Position numbers and translations under genes: made by a program. The notes under the pieces were generated by a model. It had not been told where the DNA came from. It saw only the letters and a program-made list of their open reading frames with translations, and did no database searches. From positions 1 through 64,000 of the forward strand of contig NZ_QOHJ01000001.1 of NCBI RefSeq assembly GCF_003319185.1: a stretch of DNA of 64,000 bases, written 5' to 3'. This DNA is from Blastococcus sp. TF02A-30 (GTDB taxonomy: Bacteria; Actinomycetota; Actinomycetes; Mycobacteriales; Geodermatophilaceae). This document shows positions 14,685 to 23,292 of the stretch, piece by piece. Numbering within the stretch: the stretch's first letter is position 1; each line of letters opens with the position of its first letter.

Positions 14685-16097
14685 TCAGGCGGCGGCGCGG
14701 GCTTCGTGCGCGAGCGCCTTCAGAGCCTGCTCGAAGCACTGCTGCGGCGGCTGCACCAGCCCGGCGCCGACCTGGCCGGTGCCGGCGACCCGGCCGGCCA
14801 TGCCGGTGTTGATCTGCGGCAGCCAGCCGGTGCGCGCCACCTTGAGCACGTCGATGCCGGTCGGTGAGCCGCGGAAGCCCATGATCGGGATGGCCATGGC
14901 CGGGTTCTCGGCCAGGGTCAGCTGGTACATGCGCTCCGTCGTCGCCAGGGCGTCGGGCACCGTGCCGCCGACGAACCGCACGATCGCCGGCGCCGCGGCC
15001 ATGGCGAAGCCGCCGATGCCGTAGGTCTCCATGATCGCGGAGTCGCCGATGTCGGGGTTGGCGTCGTCGGGCCCGTAGTCCCCGAGGAAGAGCCCGACCG
15101 GGGTGTTGGCCGGGCCGGTGAACCAGCGGTCGCCGGTGCCGGCGGTCTGGATGCCGAACTCGGTGCCGTTGCGCGACATCACGGTCAGCATCGTCGAGCC
15201 CGGGATGCCGCGGCAGGCGTCGAGGGCGAGCTTCGCCGTCGGCATGCCGAGGTTGAGGAAGAAGTGCTCGTTGCCGCCGATGAACTTCAGCACGGCGGCG
15301 ATGTCGGACGCGGCCCAGCCCTCGACGGCCACGATCGCGGGCGAGAGCTCGCGCAGCGACATGAGCGAGCCGGCGCGGTTGCGGTTGTGCGCCTCGTCGC
15401 CCATCTGCAGCATCTGCGCGAGCACGGACTTCACGTCGAGCGGGTCGCTCATCGACCGCACGGCCTGTTGCAGCACCGGGCCGAGGACGTCGCGCATCCA
15501 CCGCAGCCGGGTCTGCACCTCCTCGTTGAAGGCGCCCATGCGCAGCACCTTGCCGAGGCCCTCGTTGAGGTTGCAGTACGCCTGGCCGCCGTGGACCGGG
15601 TCCTCCAGGCACCACATCCACATGGACGGCGAGGTGACGCCGGCCATCGGGCCCACCGTGCGGTGGTGGTGGCACGGGTCGAGGGTGATCTCGCCGGCGG
15701 CGAGCATCCGCTCGGCCTCCTCGACCGTGTCCGCCCAGCCCTCGAAGAGGCAGGCGCCGATCAGGCCGCCGCGCAGCGGACCGGAGGCGTCGGCCCACTC
15801 GATCGGCGGGCCGGCGTGCAGGATCGTGCGGTCGGCCAGGCCGATGACGTCGCGCGCGGGGCGGACGTCCACCAGCACCGAGCCGGCGGCCATCAGCCGC
15901 TCGACGGCGGTGCGGTTCGCGGCGGCCCGGCGGGGGTCGAGGGCCACCGCGGCGAGGTCCTCCGCCGAGCCGAAGCCCGGCGGCCGCCAGTCGACGTCGT
16001 GCACCTCGGCGCCCTGGGCGCGCAGGGCGTCGGAGAAGACGGAGACGCCGGCCGCGACGATCGCCGGCGGGCCGGAGAGGATGCCACCCAGGGTCAC
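14685..16097 (-). CDS. ylbE: DUF1116 protein (YlbE/AllG family), probable transcarbamylase component
   Basis: A 470-residue DUF1116 protein. E. coli YlbE (AllG) works with FdrA (AllF) and YlbF (AllH) as oxamic transcarbamylase, turning oxalurate and phosphate into oxamate and carbamoyl phosphate. Conserved-looking features include VDWRPPGFG, DPCHHHRTVGPMAGVTSPSMW, CNLNEGLGKVLRMGAF, the GNEHFFLNLGM segment and MSRNGTEFGIQ. The GTG start overlaps the fdrA stop by 4 bp, so the two are co-translated. No YlbF/AllH (DUF2877) gene follows; a hairpin repeat ends the operon. The true substrate is unknown; ureidomalonate or biuret are candidates given the regulon. Confidence 0.85.
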   Translation of the reverse strand: MTLGGILSGPPAIVAAGVSVFSDALRAQGAEVHDVDWRPPGFGSAEDLAAVALDPRRAAANRTAVERLMAAGSVLVDVRPARDVIGLADRTILHAGPPIEWADASGPLRGGLIGACLFEGWADTVEEAERMLAAGEITLDPCHHHRTVGPMAGVTSPSMWMWCLEDPVHGGQAYCNLNEGLGKVLRMGAFNEEVQTRLRWMRDVLGPVLQQAVRSMSDPLDVKSVLAQMLQMGDEAHNRNRAGSLMSLRELSPAIVAVEGWAASDIAAVLKFIGGNEHFFLNLGMPTAKLALDACRGIPGSTMLTVMSRNGTEFGIQTAGTGDRWFTGPANTPVGLFLGDYGPDDANPDIGDSAIMETYGIGGFAMAAAPAIVRFVGGTVPDALATTERMYQLTLAENPAMAIPIMGFRGSPTGIDVLKVARTGWLPQINTGMAGRVAGTGQVGAGLVQPPQQCFEQALKALAHEARAAA

Positions 16098-17590
16098 TTG
16101 CCAGCTCCCAGCAGGTCGAGGGCGTACCGCGTGGCCGCCGAGTTGGACGAGAAGACGGCGGCACCGGCCGCGGCGAGCGCGTCGGCCTGGCGGGACCAGC
16201 CCTGCGGGTCGCCCTCGGTGCCGATGAGCGCGATGACGACCGGCAGCGGGTGCTCGGCGGCGTCGCGGGCGGAGCTGAGCGCGGGCACCAGCGCGGCCGC
16301 CGGGTCGGCGTCTGCGCCGTAGCCGAGGACGACGTCGAGCAGCAGCACCGCGGGCTCGTCGGAGGACGCCACCGCGGCGATCGCCTCGAGCCGGAGCGTC
16401 GGGTCGATCATCGGGTGCGCGCGGCCCACGGTGAGCGCGTCGTCGCCGAAGTCGATGACCACGTGCCCGCGGGCGGTGAAGTCGGCGCCCAGGTCGAGCT
16501 CCGGGCGCAGCGGGATGTTCGAGCGGATGTCGCCGAGCGCCGGGCCGGCGATGAGCATCGCCTCGTCGGCGAGCGTGCCGCCGGCGTACAGGCCCTTGAG
16601 CACCGCACCCGGCGCCGGCGCCTCGGCCGGCCCGGGGCGCGAGGGCCACACCGGGACGTCGAGGCCCATGTCGCGCAGCAGGCCCTCGACCCCGGCGGTC
16701 AGGTCGGGGCTGTCGGCGGAGAGGACGGCGGAGCGCACGGGCACGGCGAGCTTCGCGGCGGCCTCCTCGACGGCGGCCGCGACCGACGGCGCGGGAGGCT
16801 TGGAGACCAGCAGCACCCGCTCGGTGGCGGGGTCGGCGTCCAGGGCGGCGAGCGCGTCGAGCGTGGCCAGCCCGCCCACCTCCTCCTTGAGGTCGCGCCC
16901 ACCGACGCCGAGCACGTGCGAGACGCCGACGCCGGCCATGTCGAGCAGGCAGGAGACCTGCTGGGCACCGGTGCCGGAGGCGGCGACGAGGCCGACCGGC
17001 CCGGGGCGGACGACGTTGGCGAAGCCGAGGGCGACGCCGGAGACGATCGCCGTCCCGCAGTCGGGGCCCATGACCAGCACGCCGGCGTCGTGGGCTGCCT
17101 GCTTGAGGGCCACCTCGGCCTCGACGGGGACGCCGTCGGAGAACACCAGGACGCTGCGGCCGGCGGCGATCGCGTCGGCGGCCTCGGCGACGGCGTAGCT
17201 GCCGGGGACGCTCACGATCGCGAGGGCCGGCCCGTCGGAGGGCAGCTCGTCGAGGCCGGCGCCGACGGTGCGCTGCGGGATCGCCGTCGCGGTGCCACCG
17301 GTGGACCGCTCACGGGCGGCCAGCGCGGTGTCGACGGCGGCGACGGCCCCGGTCAGCGCATCCTCGTCGTCGGCGCGGATCGCGATGAGCAGCTGCTCGG
17401 GGGAGGTGTCGCCGTCGGGCGCCAGGCCCATGTTCGCGGCGAGCTCGAGGTTCAGCGGCGTGGCCATGGCGACCACGACCGCCTGGACGCCGTCACGGGC
17501 GCCGATCTCGCGGCTGACCTGCATCAATCGCACGGAATCGGCGTAGACGCCGCTGCGGAGGGAGACGTGCCGGGCTGGACTGTCGCTCAC
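16094..17590 (-). CDS. fdrA: FdrA-family protein (AllF-like, succinyl-CoA-synthetase alpha-related)
   Basis: A 498-residue FdrA homologue, a little shorter than the roughly 550-residue E. coli protein. The N-terminal RSGVYADSVRLMQVS and VVVAMATPLNLELA segments are diagnostic. A CoA-binding-like domain carries GPDCGTAIV and GLVAASGTGAQQ, and a second ligase-like domain follows with VIDFGDD and LLLDVVLGYGADADP. The family was named as an acyl-CoA synthetase, but E. coli FdrA is a subunit of oxamic transcarbamylase. The GTG start has a TAGCGT -10 element eight bases upstream (leaderless), next to operator copy 2. It is co-transcribed with the DUF1116 gene. Confidence 0.88.
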   Translation of the reverse strand: MSDSPARHVSLRSGVYADSVRLMQVSREIGARDGVQAVVVAMATPLNLELAANMGLAPDGDTSPEQLLIAIRADDEDALTGAVAAVDTALAARERSTGGTATAIPQRTVGAGLDELPSDGPALAIVSVPGSYAVAEAADAIAAGRSVLVFSDGVPVEAEVALKQAAHDAGVLVMGPDCGTAIVSGVALGFANVVRPGPVGLVAASGTGAQQVSCLLDMAGVGVSHVLGVGGRDLKEEVGGLATLDALAALDADPATERVLLVSKPPAPSVAAAVEEAAAKLAVPVRSAVLSADSPDLTAGVEGLLRDMGLDVPVWPSRPGPAEAPAPGAVLKGLYAGGTLADEAMLIAGPALGDIRSNIPLRPELDLGADFTARGHVVIDFGDDALTVGRAHPMIDPTLRLEAIAAVASSDEPAVLLLDVVLGYGADADPAAALVPALSSARDAAEHPLPVVIALIGTEGDPQGWSRQADALAAAGAAVFSSNSAATRYALDLLGAGK

Positions 17591-17598
17591 CTTCCGGG

Positions 17599-17604
17599 AC
17601 GCTA
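17599..17604 (-). promoter_or_regulatory. -10 element of fdrA promoter
   Basis: TAGCGT on the minus strand, eight bases before the GTG at 17590. Operator copy 2 begins 13 bp upstream of it and covers the -35 region. Confidence 0.5.
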
Positions 17605-17617
17605 CCGGAGAATTCCT

Positions 17618-17635
17618 CTTAGCGGTGAGGTATCT
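17618..17635 (+). promoter_or_regulatory. Regulon operator copy 2 (CTTAGCGGTGAGGTATCT)
   Basis: Matches the 18-bp consensus at every defined position except a C at the second-last pyrimidine choice, which is allowed. It overlaps the -35 region of fdrA. It is 84 bp from copy 3 in the same orientation, both between the divergent fdrA and permease genes. Confidence 0.7.
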
Positions 17636-17719
17636 CGAAACGGACTCCGGCGACCCGGAAAGCGGGGCGCACGGGACAGGCGGGAGCGGTGGAGCGCCGG
17701 CATCTCCCCGCAATAACGA

Positions 17720-17737
17720 TTTAGCACTGAGGTACTT
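17720..17737 (+). promoter_or_regulatory. Regulon operator copy 3 (TTTAGCACTGAGGTACTT)
   Basis: It lies 102 bp before the NCS2 permease start, with one deviation from consensus (A for G at position 7). The promoter it controls is not clear. Ten bases downstream is a small inverted repeat, CTGTGT/ACACAG, at 17747-17764. Confidence 0.65.
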
Positions 17738-17839
17738 CCGCGACACCTGTGTGCGGTGACACAGTGGCGCCCCCGGTGGTGGCAACGCCCGTTGACCGAC
17801 ACCGCTCACTGGTCTGCAGTGCACGTCGAGGAGGCACTC

Positions 17840-19291
17840 ATGGCGTTCGGTTGGAAGCTCTACGGGGACGGCAAGACGCCGCCCCTCGGCGAGGCGGTGG
17901 CACCGGACGAGCGGCTCTCGTGGCCCCGCACGGCCGGCATCGGCGCGCAGCACGTCGTCGCCATGTTCGGGGCGACCTTCGTCTTCCCGATCATCATGGG
18001 GCTGGACGCGAACCTCGCGATCATGATGAGCGGTATCGCGACGATCCTGTTCCTGATCATCGTGAAGGGTCAGGTACCGAGCTACCTCGGCACCAGCGCC
18101 GCCTTCGTCGGCGGTGTCGCGGCGATCCGCCTCAACGGCGGTGACTCGTCCGACGTCGTCGGCGCGATCCTGGTCGCCGGCGTCGTGCTGGCGCTGGTGG
18201 GTCTGCTGATCCACTTCGCCGGCCTGGGGCTGATCAACAAGGTGCTGCCGCCCGCCGTCACCGGCGCGGTCGTCATGCTCATCGGCTTCAACCTGGCCCC
18301 GGTGGCCGCCAAGACGTACTGGCCGCAGGACCAGTGGGTCGCGCTGGCCGTCATGGCCTTCGTCATCGTCTGCTCGCTGGCGCTGCGCGGCTTCCTGGCC
18401 CGCATCTCCATCCTGCTGGGCCTGGTCTTCGGCTACCTGCTCTCGGTGCTGCTCGACGCCACGGCCGGCCAGATCACCTCGCCCGACGGCACCGGCGCCG
18501 AGGTCACCCGCGACCGGATCAACTTCGACGCGGTCTCCGACGCCGACTGGTTCGGGCTGCCCGACTTCACCGCGCCGAGCTTCTCGCTCAAGTTCAGCCT
18601 GCTCGTCATCCCGGCCGTCATCGCCCTGGTCGCCGAGAACGTCGGCCACGTCAAGGCCGTGGCCGAGATGACCAAGCGCAACCTCGACCCGGTCATGGGC
18701 CGCGCGGTCTTCGCCGACGGCGTCGCCACCGTGGTCGCCACCTCCGTGGGTGGCTCGCCGACCACGACCTACGCCGAGAACATCGGCGTCATGGCCGCCA
18801 CCCGCGTCTACTCGACGGCGGCCTACTACGTCGCCGCGATCGTGGCGATCCTGCTGGGCCTGGTGCCCAAGTTCGGCGCCCTGGTCAACATCGTCCCGGG
18901 CGGCGTGCTCGGCGGCATCACCGTCGTCCTCTACGGGATGATCGGCCTGCTGGGCGCCAAGATCTGGAAGGAGAACCGGGTCGACTTCGCCAACCCGATC
19001 AACCTCGTGCCGCTCGCGGCCGGGATCATCATCGGCATCGGCGACGTCACGCTGCGGTTCTCCGACGACTTCTCGCTCAACGGCATCGCGCTCGGCTCGA
19101 TCGTCGCGGTCGTGGCCTGGCACGTGGCCAAGGCCCTGGCGCCCGCCGAGATGAAGGCAGCGCTCGAGCGCGAAGGCACCCACCCGGCGGCCGGGACCAC
19201 CTTCGGTCACGTCCACGGTGAAGAGGTCTCCGCGGACCCGTCGTCGGTCGACCAGGTCGGCCGACCGGGGGTTCCGGGCACCAACCGGTAG
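17840..19291 (+). CDS. NCS2-family nucleobase permease (uracil/xanthine type)
   Basis: A 483-residue inner-membrane symporter with about 14 hydrophobic segments. NCS2 hallmarks: GAQHVVAMFGATFVFP near residue 35, the transmembrane-8 acidic residue in LVAENVGHVKAV, and GGSPTTTYAENIGVMAATRVYS, a pattern closest to uracil/pyrimidine permeases of the UraA/RutG group. The ATG is preferred over an in-frame GTG 84 bp upstream because GAGGAGG lies directly before it and the upstream codons cover an inverted repeat. It diverges from fdrA with an operator copy on each side. It probably imports the heterocycle that the regulon degrades. Position in the membrane and proton coupling follow from the family. 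Confidence 0.9.
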   Translation: MAFGWKLYGDGKTPPLGEAVAPDERLSWPRTAGIGAQHVVAMFGATFVFPIIMGLDANLAIMMSGIATILFLIIVKGQVPSYLGTSAAFVGGVAAIRLNGGDSSDVVGAILVAGVVLALVGLLIHFAGLGLINKVLPPAVTGAVVMLIGFNLAPVAAKTYWPQDQWVALAVMAFVIVCSLALRGFLARISILLGLVFGYLLSVLLDATAGQITSPDGTGAEVTRDRINFDAVSDADWFGLPDFTAPSFSLKFSLLVIPAVIALVAENVGHVKAVAEMTKRNLDPVMGRAVFADGVATVVATSVGGSPTTTYAENIGVMAATRVYSTAAYYVAAIVAILLGLVPKFGALVNIVPGGVLGGITVVLYGMIGLLGAKIWKENRVDFANPINLVPLAAGIIIGIGDVTLRFSDDFSLNGIALGSIVAVVAWHVAKALAPAEMKAALEREGTHPAAGTTFGHVHGEEVSADPSSVDQVGRPGVPGTNR

Positions 19292-19310
19292 CTCTTCCCG
19301 CTCCGCAGTC

Positions 19311-19347
19311 CGCACGCCGTCCCCGCGCCTCGCGGGGGCGGCGTGCG
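19311..19347 (+). terminator. Terminator after the permease gene
   Basis: A 17-bp stem: CGCACGCCGTCCCCGCG (19311-19327) and CGCGGGGGCGGCGTGCG (19331-19347), with one G-T pair and a 3-base loop. Confidence 0.7.
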
Positions 19348-19392
19348 GCGTTTCCGGCACGGGACCGGCCGCTGCACGATCGCAACAAAAGT

Positions 19393-19410
19393 TTTAGCGC
19401 TGAGGTACTT
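19393..19410 (+). promoter_or_regulatory. Regulon operator copy 4 (TTTAGCGCTGAGGTACTT)
   Basis: A perfect match to the consensus, 68 bp upstream of the first gene of the Mo-hydroxylase operon and just after the permease terminator. The surrounding CAACAAAAGTTTT is notably AT-rich for this genome. A TACTTT within the motif could be a -10 element. Confidence 0.7.
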
Positions 19411-19478
19411 TCGCCAGCCCGCAGCGCGGTGAAAGAGTGACGGCTCTCGCACCACTCGCACGGAGGTGACCGCAGCCG

Positions 19479-20354
19479 GTGAAGCCTGCTCCGTTCCGGT
19501 ACGCCGATCCCGGCTCGCTGGACGAGGCCCTCGCGGTCCTCGTCGCCGAGGGGGACGGCGCCAAGGTGCTCGCCGGCGGCCAGTCGCTGCTGCCGCTGCT
19601 CTCGATGCGGCTCGCCGCGCCCAGCACCCTGGTCGACATCAACCGCGTGCCCGGCCTCTCGGCCGTGGACGTCTCCGCCGACGGCGTCCGGGTGGGCGCC
19701 CTCGTGCGGCACAACACGCTGCTGCACGACGAGGCCGCCGCGGGCGTGCAGCCCCTGCTGGGACGGGCGACGGCGAACGTGGCCCACCCGGCCATCCGCA
19801 ACCGCGGCACCACCGTCGGCTCGATCGCGCACGCCGACCCCTCGGGCGAGATGACGTCGGTCCTCGCCCTGACCGGCGGCTCGGTCACCGTGGCCACCCC
19901 GTCCGGCGTGGACACCGTCGACTGGCAGGACTTCTTCGTCGGCCCGCTCGAGACCTCGGTGCACGGCCCCGCCGTCGTCACCTCCGCCTTCTTCCCGGCG
20001 CTGCCGGCCCGCTCCGGCACGGCGTTCGAGGAGGTCGCCCGGCGCAAGGGCGACTACGCCGTCTGCGGCGCCGGCGTCGTCGTCACGCTGGACGCCGACC
20101 GCAAGGTCGAGCGGGCGCTGGCCTCCTACGTCTCGGTGGGTCTGACCCCCGAGGTGCACGACCTGACCGACGCCGTCGTCGGCGCCCCGGTGGAGAAGGC
20201 CGACTGGGCCGCCGCGGGCGAGCTGGCGCGCACGCTGGTCGACCCCGACACCGACATCCACGCCAGCGCCGACTACCGGCGGCTGCTGGTGGGGGTGCTC
20301 ACCGAGCGCACGCTGGCCGCGGCCGCGGCCGAAGCTGCTGGGAGGGTCTCGTGA
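19479..20354 (+). CDS. Molybdenum hydroxylase, FAD-binding medium subunit (CoxM/CutM-like)
   Basis: A 291-residue FAD subunit of a three-subunit xanthine-dehydrogenase-family enzyme. It has the two family FAD motifs, AGGQSLLPLL (about residues 32-41) and the NVAHPAIRNRGTTVGSIAHADPSGE segment, followed by the CO-dehydrogenase FAD C-terminal domain. It passes electrons from the iron-sulfur subunit to an acceptor. The GTG start has GGAGGTG eleven bases upstream. Its stop overlaps the next gene's GTG (GTGA). It is the first gene of a tight four-gene operon behind operator copy 4. Confidence 0.92.
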   Translation: MKPAPFRYADPGSLDEALAVLVAEGDGAKVLAGGQSLLPLLSMRLAAPSTLVDINRVPGLSAVDVSADGVRVGALVRHNTLLHDEAAAGVQPLLGRATANVAHPAIRNRGTTVGSIAHADPSGEMTSVLALTGGSVTVATPSGVDTVDWQDFFVGPLETSVHGPAVVTSAFFPALPARSGTAFEEVARRKGDYAVCGAGVVVTLDADRKVERALASYVSVGLTPEVHDLTDAVVGAPVEKADWAAAGELARTLVDPDTDIHASADYRRLLVGVLTERTLAAAAAEAAGRVS

Positions 20355-20872
20355 CCGCCTCCGTCGACACCGAGCGCACCATCACCGTCACGGTGAACGG
20401 GGTGCGCCGCGAAGCCACCGTGCCGGTGCGCCGGCTCCTGTCGGACGCGCTGCGCCACGACCTCGGGCTGACCGGCACGCACGTCGGCTGCGAGCACGGC
20501 GTCTGCGGCGCCTGCACCGTGATCGTCGACGGCGCCCCGATGCGCTCGTGCCTCATGCTCGCCGTCCAGGTCGACGGCGCCGAGGTGCGCACCGTCGAGG
20601 GGCTGGCGCACGAGGACCACCAGGGCGGCCAGGTGCTGCACCCGGTGCAGGAGGCCTTCCGCGAGTGCCACGCCCTGCAGTGCGGGTTCTGCACGCCGGG
20701 CTTCCTCATGACGATCGCCGCCGGGCTGGAGTCCCGCGATCCGGACGCCGAGCTCACCGAGGACGAGGTCGACGAGATGGTCGGCGGCAACCTCTGCCGG
20801 TGCACCGGCTACGCGAACATCAAGAAGGCCGTGCGCCACGCGGCCGACGCGATGAAGGACGGCGCCCGATGA
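20351..20872 (+). CDS. Molybdenum hydroxylase, [2Fe-2S] small subunit (CoxS-like)
   Basis: A 173-residue subunit with two [2Fe-2S] clusters. The N-terminal plant-ferredoxin-type cluster uses C47, C52, C55 and C67 (GCEHGVCGACTV). The C-terminal helical domain uses C111, C114, C149 and C151 (QCGFCTPGF and LCRCTGY). All eight cysteines are present. The GTG start has GGAGG before it and overlaps the FAD-subunit stop. The stop overlaps the large-subunit ATG by 4 bp. Confidence 0.95.
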   Translation: MTASVDTERTITVTVNGVRREATVPVRRLLSDALRHDLGLTGTHVGCEHGVCGACTVIVDGAPMRSCLMLAVQVDGAEVRTVEGLAHEDHQGGQVLHPVQEAFRECHALQCGFCTPGFLMTIAAGLESRDPDAELTEDEVDEMVGGNLCRCTGYANIKKAVRHAADAMKDGAR

Positions 20873-23292
20873 CGACGAAGCTCTTCGGGGAGCCGGTCCG
20901 CCGGCGCGAGGACCAGCGGCTGATCACCGGCAAGGGCCGCTACCTGGACGACATCGGTGCGCAGGCGCTGGCCGCGGCCTTCGTGCGCTCGCCGCACGCG
21001 CACGCCCGGATCGTCGACATCGACGTGGACGAGGCGCTCGAGGTCGAGGGCCTCATCGCCATCTACACCTACGAGGACCTGCACGGCCCGATGGCCGAGC
21101 CGCTCCCGGTGCTCATCCCCCACCCGCAGCTGCACGCGCCGCGCACCGGCTACCCGCTGGCCAACGGCGAGGTGAACCACGTCGGCGAGCCGGTGGTCAT
21201 GGTCGTGGCCACCGACCGGTACGTCGCCGAGGACGCCGCCGAGCGGATCGTCGTCACGTACGAGGAGCTGCCGGTCGTCGTCGGCGTGGACCAGGCCCGC
21301 GAGGCCCGGATCGCCGTCCACGAGGAGATCCCGGACAACGTCGCCGCCCGGCACCACCAGGAGACCGGCGACGTCGAGCCGGCGCTGGCCGCCGCGCCGC
21401 GCACCCTGTCCTTCACCCAGTACATCGAGCGCAGCGCCTGCACGCCGATGGAGGGCAAGGGCGTGCACGCCAAGTGGGACGCCGACGACTCGTCGCTGCG
21501 GGTCTACACGAGCACCCAGGCGTCGACGTCGGTGCGCGCGGCGATCGCGGCCAAGCTCGAGCTGTCGCTGGACAAGGTCGAGGTCATCGCGCCCGACGTC
21601 GGCGGCGGCTTCGGCGTGAAGATCGTGCACCCGTGGCCCGAGGAGCTGCTGGTGCCGATGGCGGCGATCGCGCTCGGCCAGGAGGTGAAGTGGACCGAGG
21701 ACCGGCGTGAGCACTTCATCGGCTCGGCCCACGAGCGCCAGCAGCGGCAGGAGATCACCGTCGGCTACGACGACGACGGCCGGATCACCGCCCTCGACGT
21801 GCACGTCTGGCACGACAACGGCGCCTACACGCCCTACGGGATCATCGTCCCGATCGTGACCGCGACCCAGCTGGTCGGGCCCTACGTCATCCCCGTGTAC
21901 CGGGTGATCGTCGAGTCGGTCTACACGAACACCGTCATCGTGACGCCGTACCGCGGCGCCGGGCGGCCGCAGGGCTGCTACGCGATGGAACGGACGATGG
22001 ACCGCATCGCCGACGACCTGGGCCTGGACCGGGCCCTGGTCCGCGAGCGGAACCTCATCCAGCCCGAGCAGTTCCCCTACGACCACCACCTGACGTTCCA
22101 GGACGGCCGGCCGGTCATCTACGACTCGGGCGACTACCCGGGCCTGATGCGGAAGCTGAAGGACCTGGTCGGCTGGTCGGAGGCCGAGAAGCTCCGGGCC
22201 GACGCCGAGGCGCGCGGGAAGCTGCTCGGCGTCGGGATGGCCATGTACGTGGAGGGCACCGGCCCCGGCCCCTACGAGGGCGGGCACGTGCAGGTGCTCG
22301 GCAGCGGCAAGGTGCTGGTCTCGACCGGGCTCACGTCGCAGGGCCAGGGGCACGAGACGGCGTTCGCGCAGATCGTGGCCTCCGAGCTCGGCGTCCCGAT
22401 CGAGGACGTCGAGGTGACCACGGGCGACACCCGACGCTTCGGCTACGCCGTCGGCACGTTCGCCTCCCGCGCCGCGGTCATGAGCGGCAACGCGATCGCG
22501 CTGGCCGCCCGCGGGGTGCGGGAGAAGGCCCTGCGGATCGCCGCCGACGTGCTGGAGGCCTCGCCCGACGACCTCGAGATCGACGAGGGCCTCATCCAGG
22601 TGAAGGGCGTGCCCGGGACCTCGATCCCGCTGCGCACCGTCGCCGTCCTGTCCAACCCGCTGCGCTACGCGTTCGACGAGGCCGCCAAGCAGGCCACGCA
22701 GTTCGCCGGCCCGGGCGACGACTCGAAGCCGCCGGTCGCGCCGGGCGACGCCCCGGGCCTGGAGCACCGCGACTACTACTCGCCGATCCGCTCGACGTTC
22801 GCGTCCGGCGCGCACGCGGCGATCGTCGAGATCGACCCGGCGACGTGGGAGATCGACGTCGTCAAGTACGCCGTGGTGCACGACTGCGGCAACGTGGTGA
22901 ACCCGATGATCGTCGAGGGCCAGGTGCACGGCGGCGTCGCCCAGGGCGTGGGCGGCGCGCTGTACGAGCGGATGGCCTACGACGGCGACGGGCAGCTGCA
23001 GAACGCCTCGTTCATGGACTTCCTGATGCCCTACGCGTCGGAGGTGCCCGACGTGGTGATCGACCACCAGGAGACGCCGTCGCCGCTGAACCCGCTGGGG
23101 ATCAAGGGCGCCGGCGAGGCCGGCGTCATCCCGGGGACGGCGGCGCTGGCCTCGGCGATCGAGGACGCGGTGGGACGGCGGATCGCGGCCATGCCGATCT
23201 CGCCCACCGAGCTGTACGACCTGGTGCGTTCCCCCGATTCGGAGATGACCGCGACGGCGCAGCGCCGCGCGGGGACTGGAGTGATGGCGTGA
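20869..23292 (+). CDS. Molybdenum hydroxylase, molybdopterin-binding large subunit (CoxL/XdhB-like)
   Basis: An 807-residue catalytic subunit. The Mo cofactor site shows GGGFG at residues 245-249 and the catalytic glutamate in KGAGEAG near residue 750. The active-site loop is TPYRGAGRP (359-367), not the AYxCSFR loop with the copper-binding cysteine of true form I CO dehydrogenases. It is therefore a hydroxylase of an N-heterocycle or other organic substrate rather than a CO oxidiser. Under the shared operator, likely substrates are uracil/thymine (giving barbiturate) or a purine. Overlapping start and stop codons couple it to both neighbours. Confidence 0.9.
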   Translation: MTTKLFGEPVRRREDQRLITGKGRYLDDIGAQALAAAFVRSPHAHARIVDIDVDEALEVEGLIAIYTYEDLHGPMAEPLPVLIPHPQLHAPRTGYPLANGEVNHVGEPVVMVVATDRYVAEDAAERIVVTYEELPVVVGVDQAREARIAVHEEIPDNVAARHHQETGDVEPALAAAPRTLSFTQYIERSACTPMEGKGVHAKWDADDSSLRVYTSTQASTSVRAAIAAKLELSLDKVEVIAPDVGGGFGVKIVHPWPEELLVPMAAIALGQEVKWTEDRREHFIGSAHERQQRQEITVGYDDDGRITALDVHVWHDNGAYTPYGIIVPIVTATQLVGPYVIPVYRVIVESVYTNTVIVTPYRGAGRPQGCYAMERTMDRIADDLGLDRALVRERNLIQPEQFPYDHHLTFQDGRPVIYDSGDYPGLMRKLKDLVGWSEAEKLRADAEARGKLLGVGMAMYVEGTGPGPYEGGHVQVLGSGKVLVSTGLTSQGQGHETAFAQIVASELGVPIEDVEVTTGDTRRFGYAVGTFASRAAVMSGNAIALAARGVREKALRIAADVLEASPDDLEIDEGLIQVKGVPGTSIPLRTVAVLSNPLRYAFDEAAKQATQFAGPGDDSKPPVAPGDAPGLEHRDYYSPIRSTFASGAHAAIVEIDPATWEIDVVKYAVVHDCGNVVNPMIVEGQVHGGVAQGVGGALYERMAYDGDGQLQNASFMDFLMPYASEVPDVVIDHQETPSPLNPLGIKGAGEAGVIPGTAALASAIEDAVGRRIAAMPISPTELYDLVRSPDSEMTATAQRRAGTGVMA

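Noticed and set aside
17756-17839. Upstream GTG start for the NCS2 permease
   Set aside because: The extra 28 residues are Trp/Arg-rich and unlike family N-termini, and an excellent ribosome site precedes the ATG at 17840.
17591-19360. The minus-strand frame upstream of fdrA as an N-terminal extension
   Set aside because: It runs antisense through the permease gene and through the operator copies; FdrA homologues begin at the RSGVYADS region.
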